Source: WVWN01 sp964563535 (GTDB lineage: Bacteria > RBG-13-66-14 > B26-G2 > WVWN01). From it: a DNA stretch of 9,601 bases. Shown piece after piece: positions 1-6,298 of the stretch. Every line of letters starts with the position of its first letter. The stretch's first letter is position 1. A program made the position numbers and the translations under genes. The notes under the pieces were generated by a model. It was not told where the DNA came from and made no database searches. It saw only the letters and a list, made by a program, of their open reading frames with translations. The stretch spans positions 1 to 9,601 of the forward strand of contig CAZLXP010000103.1 of the NCBI GenBank assembly GCA_964563535.1. Reading direction: 5' to 3'.

Positions 1-1
1 G

Positions 2-817
2 GAACCCGTCGACGTCTCGCGGTTGGGCGAGTTAATAAACCCGTACGACGTCGCCGTTGCCCCCGACGGCACGGTTTACGTCGCGAACGCCGGCCGATAC
101 GGCGTCGTCAAACTCGCCGGCGCCGAAAAGCGTTATCTGGGCTTCGGCCCCGGGACCGCCGACGGCCGGTTCAACTTTCCGATGGGGGTGGACGCGGCCG
201 CCGACGGCGCGGTATTCGTCGCCGACACCAACAACGGCCGGGTCCAACAGTTCGACGCCGCGGGCGAGCACGTCCGGTCCTTCGGCCGCCTGGGCTACCT
301 GGACGGCGAGTTTCTCCGACCCAAGAGCGTCTGTCGCTACGAGGCCGGCGTCCTCGTCGCCGATACCCGAAATCATCGCGTCCAATATATCGACCTGTAT
401 AGTACGAGGTTGGCTTCCGACGAGCCGGTGGCGCGGGCTATACTGGGCGGCCTGGGAGACGGCCCCACGGACTTGAAGCTGCCGCGGTACGTCGCGGCCG
501 ACGCCGACAAGCGTATTTACGTGGCCGATGCCGGGCACGCCGTCGTGAAAGTTTTCACCCTCGACGGCAAGGTCGCGGCGACGCTTGGGCAGGGCGCATT
601 GATGGAGCCTGCCGGCATAGCGGCCGCGGACGACGGGACGCTCTTCGTCGCCGACGCCGGCGCGGCTCGAGTTTTCGTCTTCGATAAAAACGGCCGCAAG
701 CTCGGCCCGGTAAAAGGTCTAAGCGGTTTAAAGGAACCGCGCGGCGTCGCGCTGGCCGACGGGTACCTCCTGGTCGCGGACCCGAAGGCGGCGCGCGTTT
801 TTATGGCCGAGGTCTGA
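2..817 (+). CDS. NHL-repeat beta-propeller protein, 5' end cut by the window
   Basis: The frame is open to the left edge, so 271 codons are visible and the true start lies outside; a TTG at 23 is a possible but unnecessary start. Numbering from that TTG, six propeller blades can be read at about residues 6-31, 52-78, 99-124, 153-179, 196-221 and 238-261. Each carries the NHL signature, a Pro-x-Gly/Val-type entry strand, then Val-Ala-Asp/Asn, then an Arg/Val-Val-x-x-Phe strand (for example VADTNNGRVQQF and VADTRNHRVQYI). Six blades would close a complete propeller, so what is missing is probably an export signal, membrane anchor or other N-terminal domain. NHL propellers are known as binding scaffolds for protein, RNA or sugar, often outside the cytoplasm, and some are enzymes; the ligand cannot be told here. 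The next gene starts three bases after the stop, so the two are probably co-translated. The family call is firm; the function is not. Confidence 0.9.
   Translation, partial: EPVDVSRLGELINPYDVAVAPDGTVYVANAGRYGVVKLAGAEKRYLGFGPGTADGRFNFPMGVDAAADGAVFVADTNNGRVQQFDAAGEHVRSFGRLGYLDGEFLRPKSVCRYEAGVLVADTRNHRVQYIDLYSTRLASDEPVARAILGGLGDGPTDLKLPRYVAADADKRIYVADAGHAVVKVFTLDGKVAATLGQGALMEPAGIAAADDGTLFVADAGAARVFVFDKNGRKLGPVKGLSGLKEPRGVALADGYLLVADPKAARVFMAEV
809..813 (+). promoter_or_regulatory. Ribosome binding site GAGGT for the GTG start at 821
   Basis: GAGGT lies seven bases before GTG 821 and overlaps the end of the NHL-repeat gene. It is the clearest Shine-Dalgarno match in the GC-rich part of the window and decides the non-ATG start of the downstream small protein. 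Confidence 0.6.
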
Positions 818-820
818 CGC

Positions 821-1177
821 GTGACGGGCGATTACGGCATATTATTTTACGGGACCGCGGCGCTCCTCCTGAGCGCGATGGTCGGCCTGGAGGTTTACCG
901 CCTGCGGGCGGGGAAGCCGGGCCGGCTGCGTCGGTTCGTGGCGGCCGAGGGCGCCTTCGGCCTCGCGCCCCTTCGCGCGGAGGTCGAGCTCGACGACGGC
1001 CGCGTGGTGGAGGCTACCGTTCCCGGTTGCACGCAATGCGTTTGTCGCTTTAAGGCCGGCGACGCCGTAGTGGTCACGACGGCCGCGGGCGGTTATTACG
1101 TCGGCGCCGGCGTGCGGCGGGCGCGCGCGCCCCGCCGGGAATGCGCGGACGAGTTCGCTCAAAGCGGCCGTTCGTAA
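821..1177 (+). CDS. Small membrane-anchored protein with C-terminal beta-rich domain and Cys cluster
   Basis: This 118-residue protein is not recognised. Residues about 5-27 form one hydrophobic helix followed by a basic stretch (RLRAGKPGRLRR), which by the positive-inside rule puts the C-terminal domain in the cytoplasm. Residues about 50-97 alternate as short beta strands (RAEVELDDGRVVEATV, then DAVVVTTAAGGYYVG), which recalls a small OB- or NfeD-like barrel, but this is only a resemblance. A compact Cys cluster, CTQCVC at residues 70-75, lies between the strands and could bind metal or form a disulfide. The last 20 residues are rich in Arg and probably disordered. The GTG start is supported by GAGGT seven bases upstream and by a three-base gap to the NHL gene, which suggests that the two products work together. 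The gene is probably real, as its hydrophobic and beta-rich segments are in good order; the role is unknown. Confidence 0.7.
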   Translation: MTGDYGILFYGTAALLLSAMVGLEVYRLRAGKPGRLRRFVAAEGAFGLAPLRAEVELDDGRVVEATVPGCTQCVCRFKAGDAVVVTTAAGGYYVGAGVRRARAPRRECADEFAQSGRS

Positions 1178-1216
1178 AGAACTCCCGACCCCAGAGGTTA
1201 GGCTTAACATCCCCAT

Positions 1217-2881
1217 ATGGCTTTTACGATAATAGGATACGTTACCCTCGCGGTCTTCGTCGTCGTCCTTATCCTCACCTTATTCCGGAAGATAAACCTT
1301 CCGATTCAAACGGTTTTAATCCTCATCACGTTGTTCAACGTCGTCGTGGCCGTCTTCTACCGGCTGCCGACGGAGGGGCGCCCGGGCGCGCTCCTCTTGG
1401 GCAGCGAGCTTTTGAGCGGCATAATCCTTCACCCCCTGACGGCCCTTTTGGCGGGGCTCTTCCTGGCCGGCGCGCTCACGGCCTCCGGCGGCTTCGACGC
1501 CCTTAAAGTCATCATCGAGTGGCTGAAGAAGACGCCGCTGGGGCTTCCGGGCGCGATGGTCATCCTCATCAACCTGCCGCTCATCGCGATGCTGCCCTGC
1601 GGCCGCATCCTGGGCGCGGCGCTCTTGCCGCTGTTGTTCGCCTTCGGCCCCGAGGAGATGAGGGTCGTTTCCAAAGGCCAACTCATCGTCCTCATCGGCG
1701 CCTTCGCGCGCAACGCCTTCGGCTCGTGCGGTCCCTCGCCCATCGGCGGCGTCGGCCAGATCGGCGAGGGCTTCCTGGGGGCGCACTTCGCGACCGCGAG
1801 CCTCGGCATCTTGCGCGGGCCGCAATCGTTCGCGCTTCTCCTCGGCACCGCCTTCATGGCGCTGTTCCTCAAGATAATCACGACCAAAATTTACCCGGAG
1901 GACTCGGCGCTGCGCGACGCCCCTCCCGGTCAAGCGGCCGCGGCGCCCAAGGCCACGGCGCCGACGCGCGGCTACGTCTCGCTCGTCATCTTCGCGGTGG
2001 CGCTGTTGGTCGCGATATTCCAACCGTTCGGCAAATACCCCGTGCAGACGGTCCTCGTCGCGGCGTGCCTCCTTATAATGCTCCTGTGCCGGGTGAAGCT
2101 CACGGACCTTATGGCCGGGATTTTACTTATGCCCGTGACGGCGATGGCGGCGGGCTTCCTGGCCGCGGGCTCGCTCTACCTGACGGGCGGCTTCGACGCG
2201 CTGAGCAGTTTGCTCAAGGCGCTCTCCGACTTCCGCATATTGGGCATCGCCGGCATGCTCGCCATCTTCGTTCAGATCCAGACCATCATGCCCCTGAGTT
2301 GTTCGCGCATCTTGACGGCGGCGCTGGTTCCGACGCTCTACCTCTTCGGCCCCGCCGGCTTCGGCCTCGTAAGCTGGACCCAGCTCGCCATCGTGATGTC
2401 GGCCTACATGATTAACGCGACGACGTCGTGCGCGCCGTCGCCGTTGGGCGGCGCCGGGATGATGGCGGAGGGGACGCTGCGCGCCGAGACCGGCTACCTC
2501 AAGGGGGCGTTCTCGTTCGCCTCCATGGCGGTGATGGCGCCCTTGGCGGCGGTATTCATGAAGTTCATCAACCTGGAGATCTTCACCGCCGAGGGCTTTA
2601 CGCAGAACTTGCCGGCGGTTCTCGTCGGCGCCGCGGTCGTCGTCGCGATTAACTTGATAATGATAAAACTCGTCGGTTCTCTTACCGGCGCGAACATCCA
2701 ACGCGGGTGGAACGTCCAGTTCGGCGCCTTCGTGTTGACCGGCGCGGTGGCGGGCGCGACGTTAGCCTTCGCGCTGTACGATTTCGTCTGGGCCGCGGCG
2801 GCGCAGGGGGCCTTCGGCGGCGTGGTGGCGGCGCTGCTCATCGGCTTTATGACGCCCAAAGCGGTGAACGTTCCGAAATAG
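1217..2881 (+). CDS. Internally duplicated polytopic membrane protein, probable secondary transporter
   Basis: The 554 residues are mostly hydrophobic, with roughly a dozen membrane helices. The protein consists of two homologous halves, about residues 5-225 and 253-455, joined by a charged, Ala/Pro-rich linker (226-252) and followed by two or three extra helices (about 462-545). Matching blocks are LPIQTVL (28-34) with YPVQTVL (274-280), CGRILGAALLP (128-138) with CSRILTAALVP (362-372), and GSCGPSPIGGVGQIGEG (169-185) with TSCAPSPLGGAGMMAEG (403-419). The paired Ser-Cys-x-Pro-Ser-Pro loops are the kind of re-entrant substrate or ion site seen in inverted-repeat carriers of the ion-transporter superfamily, so a secondary transporter, perhaps for an organic anion, is a reasonable inference. 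I do not recognise the exact family. ATG 1217 has no strong ribosome binding site at normal spacing (AGAGG lies about 19 bases away), but the first helix begins at residue 3, so the start fits. The AT-rich island begins directly after the stop. Confidence 0.85.
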   Translation: MAFTIIGYVTLAVFVVVLILTLFRKINLPIQTVLILITLFNVVVAVFYRLPTEGRPGALLLGSELLSGIILHPLTALLAGLFLAGALTASGGFDALKVIIEWLKKTPLGLPGAMVILINLPLIAMLPCGRILGAALLPLLFAFGPEEMRVVSKGQLIVLIGAFARNAFGSCGPSPIGGVGQIGEGFLGAHFATASLGILRGPQSFALLLGTAFMALFLKIITTKIYPEDSALRDAPPGQAAAAPKATAPTRGYVSLVIFAVALLVAIFQPFGKYPVQTVLVAACLLIMLLCRVKLTDLMAGILLMPVTAMAAGFLAAGSLYLTGGFDALSSLLKALSDFRILGIAGMLAIFVQIQTIMPLSCSRILTAALVPTLYLFGPAGFGLVSWTQLAIVMSAYMINATTSCAPSPLGGAGMMAEGTLRAETGYLKGAFSFASMAVMAPLAAVFMKFINLEIFTAEGFTQNLPAVLVGAAVVVAINLIMIKLVGSLTGANIQRGWNVQFGAFVLTGAVAGATLAFALYDFVWAAAAQGAFGGVVAALLIGFMTPKAVNVPK

Positions 2882-2895
2882 GATTAAGAAATAAA

Positions 2896-3138
2896 ATGGG
2901 TAAGAGAAAAATAGAAATTAAGGGTGTTTACGATGAAGACCTCGAAGGTTACTTAGAATCTATTAATTTACTCGAATCCATAAAAAACTCGGAGATAAAG
3001 TGTTATTTATGTGGAAGTTTGGTAGAACTAAGCAACTTAGCTGCGATAATACCGGTAGAGGGAAGTATAAAAGTTTGCTGTGATAAAGAAAGTTGTTTAA
3101 ATATTTTGGAGGAAATTACCCAAGAAAATGGGGATTAA
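2896..3138 (+). CDS. Small putative zinc-binding protein, first gene of the AT-rich cassette
   Basis: The product has 80 residues and is not recognised. A basic start (MGKRKIEIKG) leads into an acidic, Leu-rich helix (about 12-30), then CYLCG near residue 36 and CCDKESC near residue 63. The Cys-x2-Cys and Cys-Cys-x4-Cys sets are spaced as in a zinc ribbon or knuckle, with about 23 residues between them that look like beta strands (LAAIIPVEGSIKV). An acidic C-terminal helix closes the protein. The frame is open further upstream into the transporter gene, but ATG 2896 is chosen because the GC-rich upstream codons belong to the transporter's shadow and AGGA (2880-2883) lies 12 bases before it, overlapping the transporter stop. 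It overlaps the next gene by 11 bases, so the two are probably translationally coupled. It could be an adaptor, a nucleic-acid binder or an antitoxin-like partner; none of these is shown by the sequence. Confidence 0.75.
   Translation: MGKRKIEIKGVYDEDLEGYLESINLLESIKNSEIKCYLCGSLVELSNLAAIIPVEGSIKVCCDKESCLNILEEITQENGD
3108..3113 (+). promoter_or_regulatory. Ribosome binding site GGAGGA for the ATG at 3128
   Basis: GGAGGA lies inside the end of the small gene, 14 bases before ATG 3128. The spacing is longer than ideal, but it is the best match in the cassette, and no alternative ATG comes close in that frame. It supports initiation of the membrane protein within the upstream reading frame. Confidence 0.5.
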
Positions 3139-4174
3139 TATATATATAATAATAGTTCCTGGCGGGGGCCTAATAACCATTGGGGTTATATTTTATATTA
3201 TATATTTTCAATTATTACATAAGAATTGGGATTTATTAATAGTAGATATATTAAGAGTATTAAGTTGGTTTAGAATAAGTTTTTATAAATTAAGAAAGAT
3301 CCGCGCGGCAAAGGAAATAGAAGGGTTTCTAGAATTTTCAGCAAGGGGTATAAACAACGAAGCAGACCGGGTTTTACCGGAAAAAGTAACATTGAAATTA
3401 GTTAAAGAAGAATCCGAAGCTGAATTATTAAGGGACGGTAGCGTTGTACTTAGGGTTAGGAAATCAGAGGACCGGAGTACGAATATAATAAATGCTACAA
3501 TATTATTACTGAATAAAACTTTTCTTAGGTTCTCGAGGGTTTTTCTTGGGAAGGCACCGTACGAGGCTGCAAAATTAGTAACTGCCAAAAGGATAGTTGA
3601 AGAAACGTTGGAACGAGACGTTTTAGAAGATTTTTATATGGTACATCTGAAAGACCCGGTAGAAAGGGAAACGTTAGTAGGTCAATACATAAGTTATATG
3701 GAGCGGCTAGAGAACGAGGGTTTATTTACTAGGCTATTCGTCTACGAAATCCAAAGGTTAGGTAGGTTTTATACTGAGATTGCCGATCCTTCGCGCCTTA
3801 ATAGGGTTAGAAGGGAAGTAGCGGAGTTTTTAGAGTATACGAGAGAAATAGCTAATAAAGGGTCGGATGAGGACGTGGACTTATACCACGATAAATATTT
3901 TATAAAAGTGGCTATTGTATTAATTGCCCGTAAAAAAACTAGGGAGGCGCTAGGGGTTAAGCCGTATATAGATGCTTTCCAATTTATTTTAAATAATCTT
4001 ACAGTTTCGAGAATATACTTGCTTGCTAGGGATACCAAGAATATCGAAATAGCAGAAAAGGTAGGTGCCTATTTCGAAAGAAGGCGAAAGGTCCACTGTT
4101 TATTCTCAGATAAGTACCCTCATAAAATTAAAAAGATTCCCGTAATTTGTAGTTGTTATTCCCCGAAATATTAA
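3128..4174 (+). CDS. Membrane-anchored protein of unknown function, second gene of the AT-rich cassette
   Basis: This 348-residue protein is not recognised. One strong hydrophobic helix covers about residues 4-29, starting almost at the N-terminus. A second, partly amphipathic stretch (34-54) ends in a basic segment (KLRKIRAAK), so the remaining 290 residues are probably cytoplasmic. That part is mostly charged helix: a short beta-like section (about 84-112, VTLKLVKEE and SVVLRVRKSED), then helices rich in Arg, Glu and Leu to about 245, then YHDKYFIKVAIVLIARKK (253-270) and a possible strand-helix unit, SRIYLLARDTKNIEIAEKVG (294-313). The tail is basic and holds three of the protein's Cys residues (C324, and CSC at 341-343). 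Its composition is AT-rich like its partner and unlike the flanks. Overlap with the small putative zinc protein suggests a two-component unit. A defence or toxin-type membrane effector with a small partner is one possibility, based only on gene order, anchor and foreign composition. Confidence 0.8.
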   Translation: MGINIYIIIVPGGGLITIGVIFYIIYFQLLHKNWDLLIVDILRVLSWFRISFYKLRKIRAAKEIEGFLEFSARGINNEADRVLPEKVTLKLVKEESEAELLRDGSVVLRVRKSEDRSTNIINATILLLNKTFLRFSRVFLGKAPYEAAKLVTAKRIVEETLERDVLEDFYMVHLKDPVERETLVGQYISYMERLENEGLFTRLFVYEIQRLGRFYTEIADPSRLNRVRREVAEFLEYTREIANKGSDEDVDLYHDKYFIKVAIVLIARKKTREALGVKPYIDAFQFILNNLTVSRIYLLARDTKNIEIAEKVGAYFERRRKVHCLFSDKYPHKIKKIPVICSCYSPKY

Positions 4175-4199
4175 TGGTTAAGAACCGTGTTTAACGCCG

Positions 4200-4226
4200 G
4201 CCGCCGTGTTTTGCGGCGGCTTTTTT
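4200..4226 (+). terminator. Intrinsic (rho-independent) terminator
   Basis: A perfect 7-bp stem, GCCGCCG (4200-4206) paired with CGGCGGC (4214-4220), encloses the 7-base loop TGTTTTG and is followed directly by six T residues (4221-4226). The stem composition matches the GC-rich host and not the island, so it was probably the original terminator of the transporter gene. It stands only 19 bases before the radical SAM start codon. Confidence 0.85.
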
Positions 4227-4245
4227 AGCCTACGAGCGGCTGAAC

Positions 4246-5736
4246 ATGGCGGCTAAGCTCCTATTCGTGATTAAAGGCACCGCCCTCGTCGAGCGCTACG
4301 GCGTGATGATGCTGGCCGCGGCGCTTAAGCGGGCGGGGCACGGCGTCGCGCTGGCCCGGGCGCAACGCCTCGGCGTCGAACGGCTGCGCCAAATGGTTGG
4401 CGAGCTCGAGCCGGCGGCGCTCCTCTACAGCGCTATGACCGGCGAGCACCAGTACCTCCTCGACGTCAATCGGCGCTTGAAAGAGGACTATCGCGGGGTC
4501 TCCGTCTTCGGCGGCCCCCACGCGACGTTTTTCCCGGAGATGATCTACGAGGACGGCGTCGACGTCGTGTGCCGCGGCGAGGGCGAGGAGGCCGTCGTCG
4601 AGTTGGCGGACGCGCTGGCGGAAGAGCGCGACTACGGCGGCGTCGCCAACCTGTGGGTGAAGCGCGACGGCGCCGTCGTGCGGAACGAGCTGAGGCCGCT
4701 GGTGGAAGACCTGGACGCGCTGCCCTTCGCCGACCGCGGGATATTATACGAGGGCGACGCGGCCCTGCGTGACCACCCGACGAAGATCTTCTTCGCGATG
4801 CGCGGTTGCGTCTTCCGCTGCACCTATTGCTTCAACCACCGCTTCAACGACATGTGCCGGGGCCTGGGGCGCGTCTGCCGCGCGCGCAGCGTGGACGGCC
4901 TTCTCGCGGAGATGAAACACGTGAAGGCGCGGTGGCCGCTGCGCTATATGCAAATCGACGACGATACGTTCTTGTTGCACAAGCGCGCGTGGCTGGAGGA
5001 GTTCGCGGAGAGATTGCCGCGCGAGGTGGGGGCGCCGTTTATGTGCAACGTCCGGGTGGACCTCGTGAACGCCGACAACGTCCGTTTACTCAAGGCCGCC
5101 GGCTGCCACGCGGCCTGGATGGGCGTCGAGGCCGGCGACGAGCGCGTCCGGCGCGACGTCCTCAAGCGCCCCCACACCGACGACGAGATTAAGGCCGCGG
5201 TGACGCTGCTCAGGCGCCGCGGCATCCGCGTCGCGACCCAGAACCTGTGCGGCCTGCCGGTGGAGGACCCGGTGGCGGTCGACGAGAAGACCCTCGCCCT
5301 CAACGTCGCCTGCCGGCCCGACTTCGCCTGGTCGTCGATATTTTACCCCTATCCCAGGACCGAGCTCGGCGAGCGGGCGGTCGCCGGGGGATATTACGAC
5401 GGCTCGCTGGCCGACGTGCCCGAGACCAACAAAATAAATACTATGCTGGCGTGGGGCGACGAGAAGACGACGCGGCAAGTGGAAAATCTCCATAAGTTCT
5501 TCGGCGTCGTGGCGGAGTTCCCGTGGCTGTGGCCGCTCGCCCGCCGTCTCATCAATTTAAGGCCCAATCGCCTGTTCGTATTGGCCTTCTTCCTGTGGTA
5601 CGGTTACTGCTGGAAGACGAGGATCGAGAAGATACCCTTTACGCCCAAGACGGTCTTCTCGCTATTTAAGACGCTGCTCGAGTATTTGCGCGGCGTGAAG
5701 GAGTTGGCGCCGGCGCGGGCGGAGGCCGGCGCGTAG
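4246..5736 (+). CDS. B12-binding domain radical SAM enzyme
   Basis: The 496 residues show the two-domain layout of cobalamin-dependent (class B-like) radical SAM enzymes. Residues about 4-125 are a Rossmann-type B12-binding domain: LLFVIKGTAL, then GVMMLAAALKRAGH, VFGGPHATFFPE (87-98) and CRGEGEEAVVEL (109-120). The His of the classical DxHxxG motif is absent, as is usual in this class. The radical SAM core follows with C188, C192 and C195 in CVFRCTYCF, the 4Fe-4S and SAM ligands, then MQIDDD (235-240) and GVEAGDE (293-299), both common in the barrel. The C-terminal part (about 410-496) has a hydrophobic stretch at 443-456 that may hold it to the membrane. Family members methylate unactivated carbons or phosphinates, or rearrange rings (BchE-like); the substrate here is unknown. 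The ribosome binding site is weak (GAG at 4234-4236). The next gene begins six bases after the stop. Confidence 0.93.
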   Translation: MAAKLLFVIKGTALVERYGVMMLAAALKRAGHGVALARAQRLGVERLRQMVGELEPAALLYSAMTGEHQYLLDVNRRLKEDYRGVSVFGGPHATFFPEMIYEDGVDVVCRGEGEEAVVELADALAEERDYGGVANLWVKRDGAVVRNELRPLVEDLDALPFADRGILYEGDAALRDHPTKIFFAMRGCVFRCTYCFNHRFNDMCRGLGRVCRARSVDGLLAEMKHVKARWPLRYMQIDDDTFLLHKRAWLEEFAERLPREVGAPFMCNVRVDLVNADNVRLLKAAGCHAAWMGVEAGDERVRRDVLKRPHTDDEIKAAVTLLRRRGIRVATQNLCGLPVEDPVAVDEKTLALNVACRPDFAWSSIFYPYPRTELGERAVAGGYYDGSLADVPETNKINTMLAWGDEKTTRQVENLHKFFGVVAEFPWLWPLARRLINLRPNRLFVLAFFLWYGYCWKTRIEKIPFTPKTVFSLFKTLLEYLRGVKELAPARAEAGA

Positions 5737-5742
5737 TCGCGG

Positions 5743-6297
5743 ATGTGGCTCGCGTTGGCATATATAGCCGCCGTCGTCGCCGCCCGGATTTTAACGTCGG
5801 CCGGCAGGCCGCGTCGCGCCTTAGCCGACGTCGTGAGGATTTTTCTCGACCCCACGTGTCACCTGCTGGCCTGGACGTCGCTCGCCGCGATTGTGATGCC
5901 GCTTTTGGAATACGTCGTATTGAGGCCGCGGCAGTGGCCGGCGTTGAACCTGGCGGGGGCGGCGCTGGTCGTCGGCTCGGGGGCGCTGGCGTATATCGCC
6001 AACCGCGCGCTGGGCGCGGCCTTTACGCCCTACGTGGACGCCCGGGCCGCGGACAAAAGGATCGTCACCTCCGGCGTTTACCGCCATATCCGCCACCCGT
6101 TGTATACCGCGGGGTTTATATTGACGGCCGGGGCGGCGCTTATGTTGTGTTGCAAAGTTTCGTGGTTCTTTACGGCGCTTTGTTGGGGGGCGGTCGTCGT
6201 GAGGACGCGGCGCGAGGAACGTCTGCTCAAACTCAATATGGACGGGTACGCCGATTATATGCGGCGAACGAAACGCTACGTGCCGGGTATAATTTGA
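5743..6297 (+). CDS. Isoprenylcysteine carboxyl methyltransferase / phospholipid methyltransferase family protein
   Basis: At 184 residues it has the usual length of the bacterial ICMT/PEMT-type integral membrane methyltransferases. Hydrophobic helices lie at about 2-16, 40-60, 68-88 and 120-152. The family signature is complete: SGVYRHIRHPLYTAG (110-124), with the His-Pro-x-Tyr core at 118-121, and then RREERLL (156-162) with GYADYMRRTKRYVPG (168-182), the SAM-binding C-terminal part. The reaction is methyl transfer from SAM to a membrane-embedded or lipid-linked acceptor; bacterial members act on varied substrates, so no acceptor is claimed. ATG 5743 lies six bases after the radical SAM stop and its own stop is one base before the next start, so the gene sits firmly inside an operon. 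Pairing with a radical SAM methylase-type enzyme suggests consecutive modification of one membrane-associated compound. Confidence 0.9.
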   Translation: MWLALAYIAAVVAARILTSAGRPRRALADVVRIFLDPTCHLLAWTSLAAIVMPLLEYVVLRPRQWPALNLAGAALVVGSGALAYIANRALGAAFTPYVDARAADKRIVTSGVYRHIRHPLYTAGFILTAGAALMLCCKVSWFFTALCWGAVVVRTRREERLLKLNMDGYADYMRRTKRYVPGII

Positions 6298-6298
6298 G

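Larger units (their letters stand above)
2882..4195. mobile_element. AT-rich putative genomic island holding two genes
   Basis: Base composition changes abruptly at the transporter stop codon and again just before the terminator at 4200. The inside is roughly 35-40% GC with A/T-ending codons and frequent ATA, AGA and AGG, while both flanks are strongly GC-rich with GCC, GTC and GGC dominating. The segment is filled by two overlapping genes in the same direction as the flanking genes. No transposase, integrase, terminal inverted repeat or convincing target-site duplication was found; TTAAGAA occurs near both edges (2884-2890 and 4178-4184) but also inside, so it is weak. I infer horizontal acquisition. 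The alternative is a native gene pair with deviant composition. The exact edges are uncertain by some ten bases. Confidence 0.6.

Noticed and set aside
2707..2895. Upstream extension of the small Cys-rich gene into the transporter gene
   Set aside because: The 63 extra codons are Arg/Gly-rich shadow sequence of the transporter; the composition and ATG 2896 mark the real start.
3283..4038. Two short - strand frames inside the AT-rich cassette
   Set aside because: They lie opposite an unbroken 348-codon + strand gene with a ribosome binding site and coupled partner; no separate support exists.
4147..4174. TTGTAG ... TATTAA as a promoter for the radical SAM operon
   Set aside because: It matches the consensus poorly, lies within the upstream coding region, and is on the wrong side of the terminator at 4200-4226.
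2884..4184. TTAAGAA at both edges of the AT-rich island as a target-site duplication
   Set aside because: The seven bases also occur inside the island (near 3290), and such a motif is expected by chance in AT-rich DNA.
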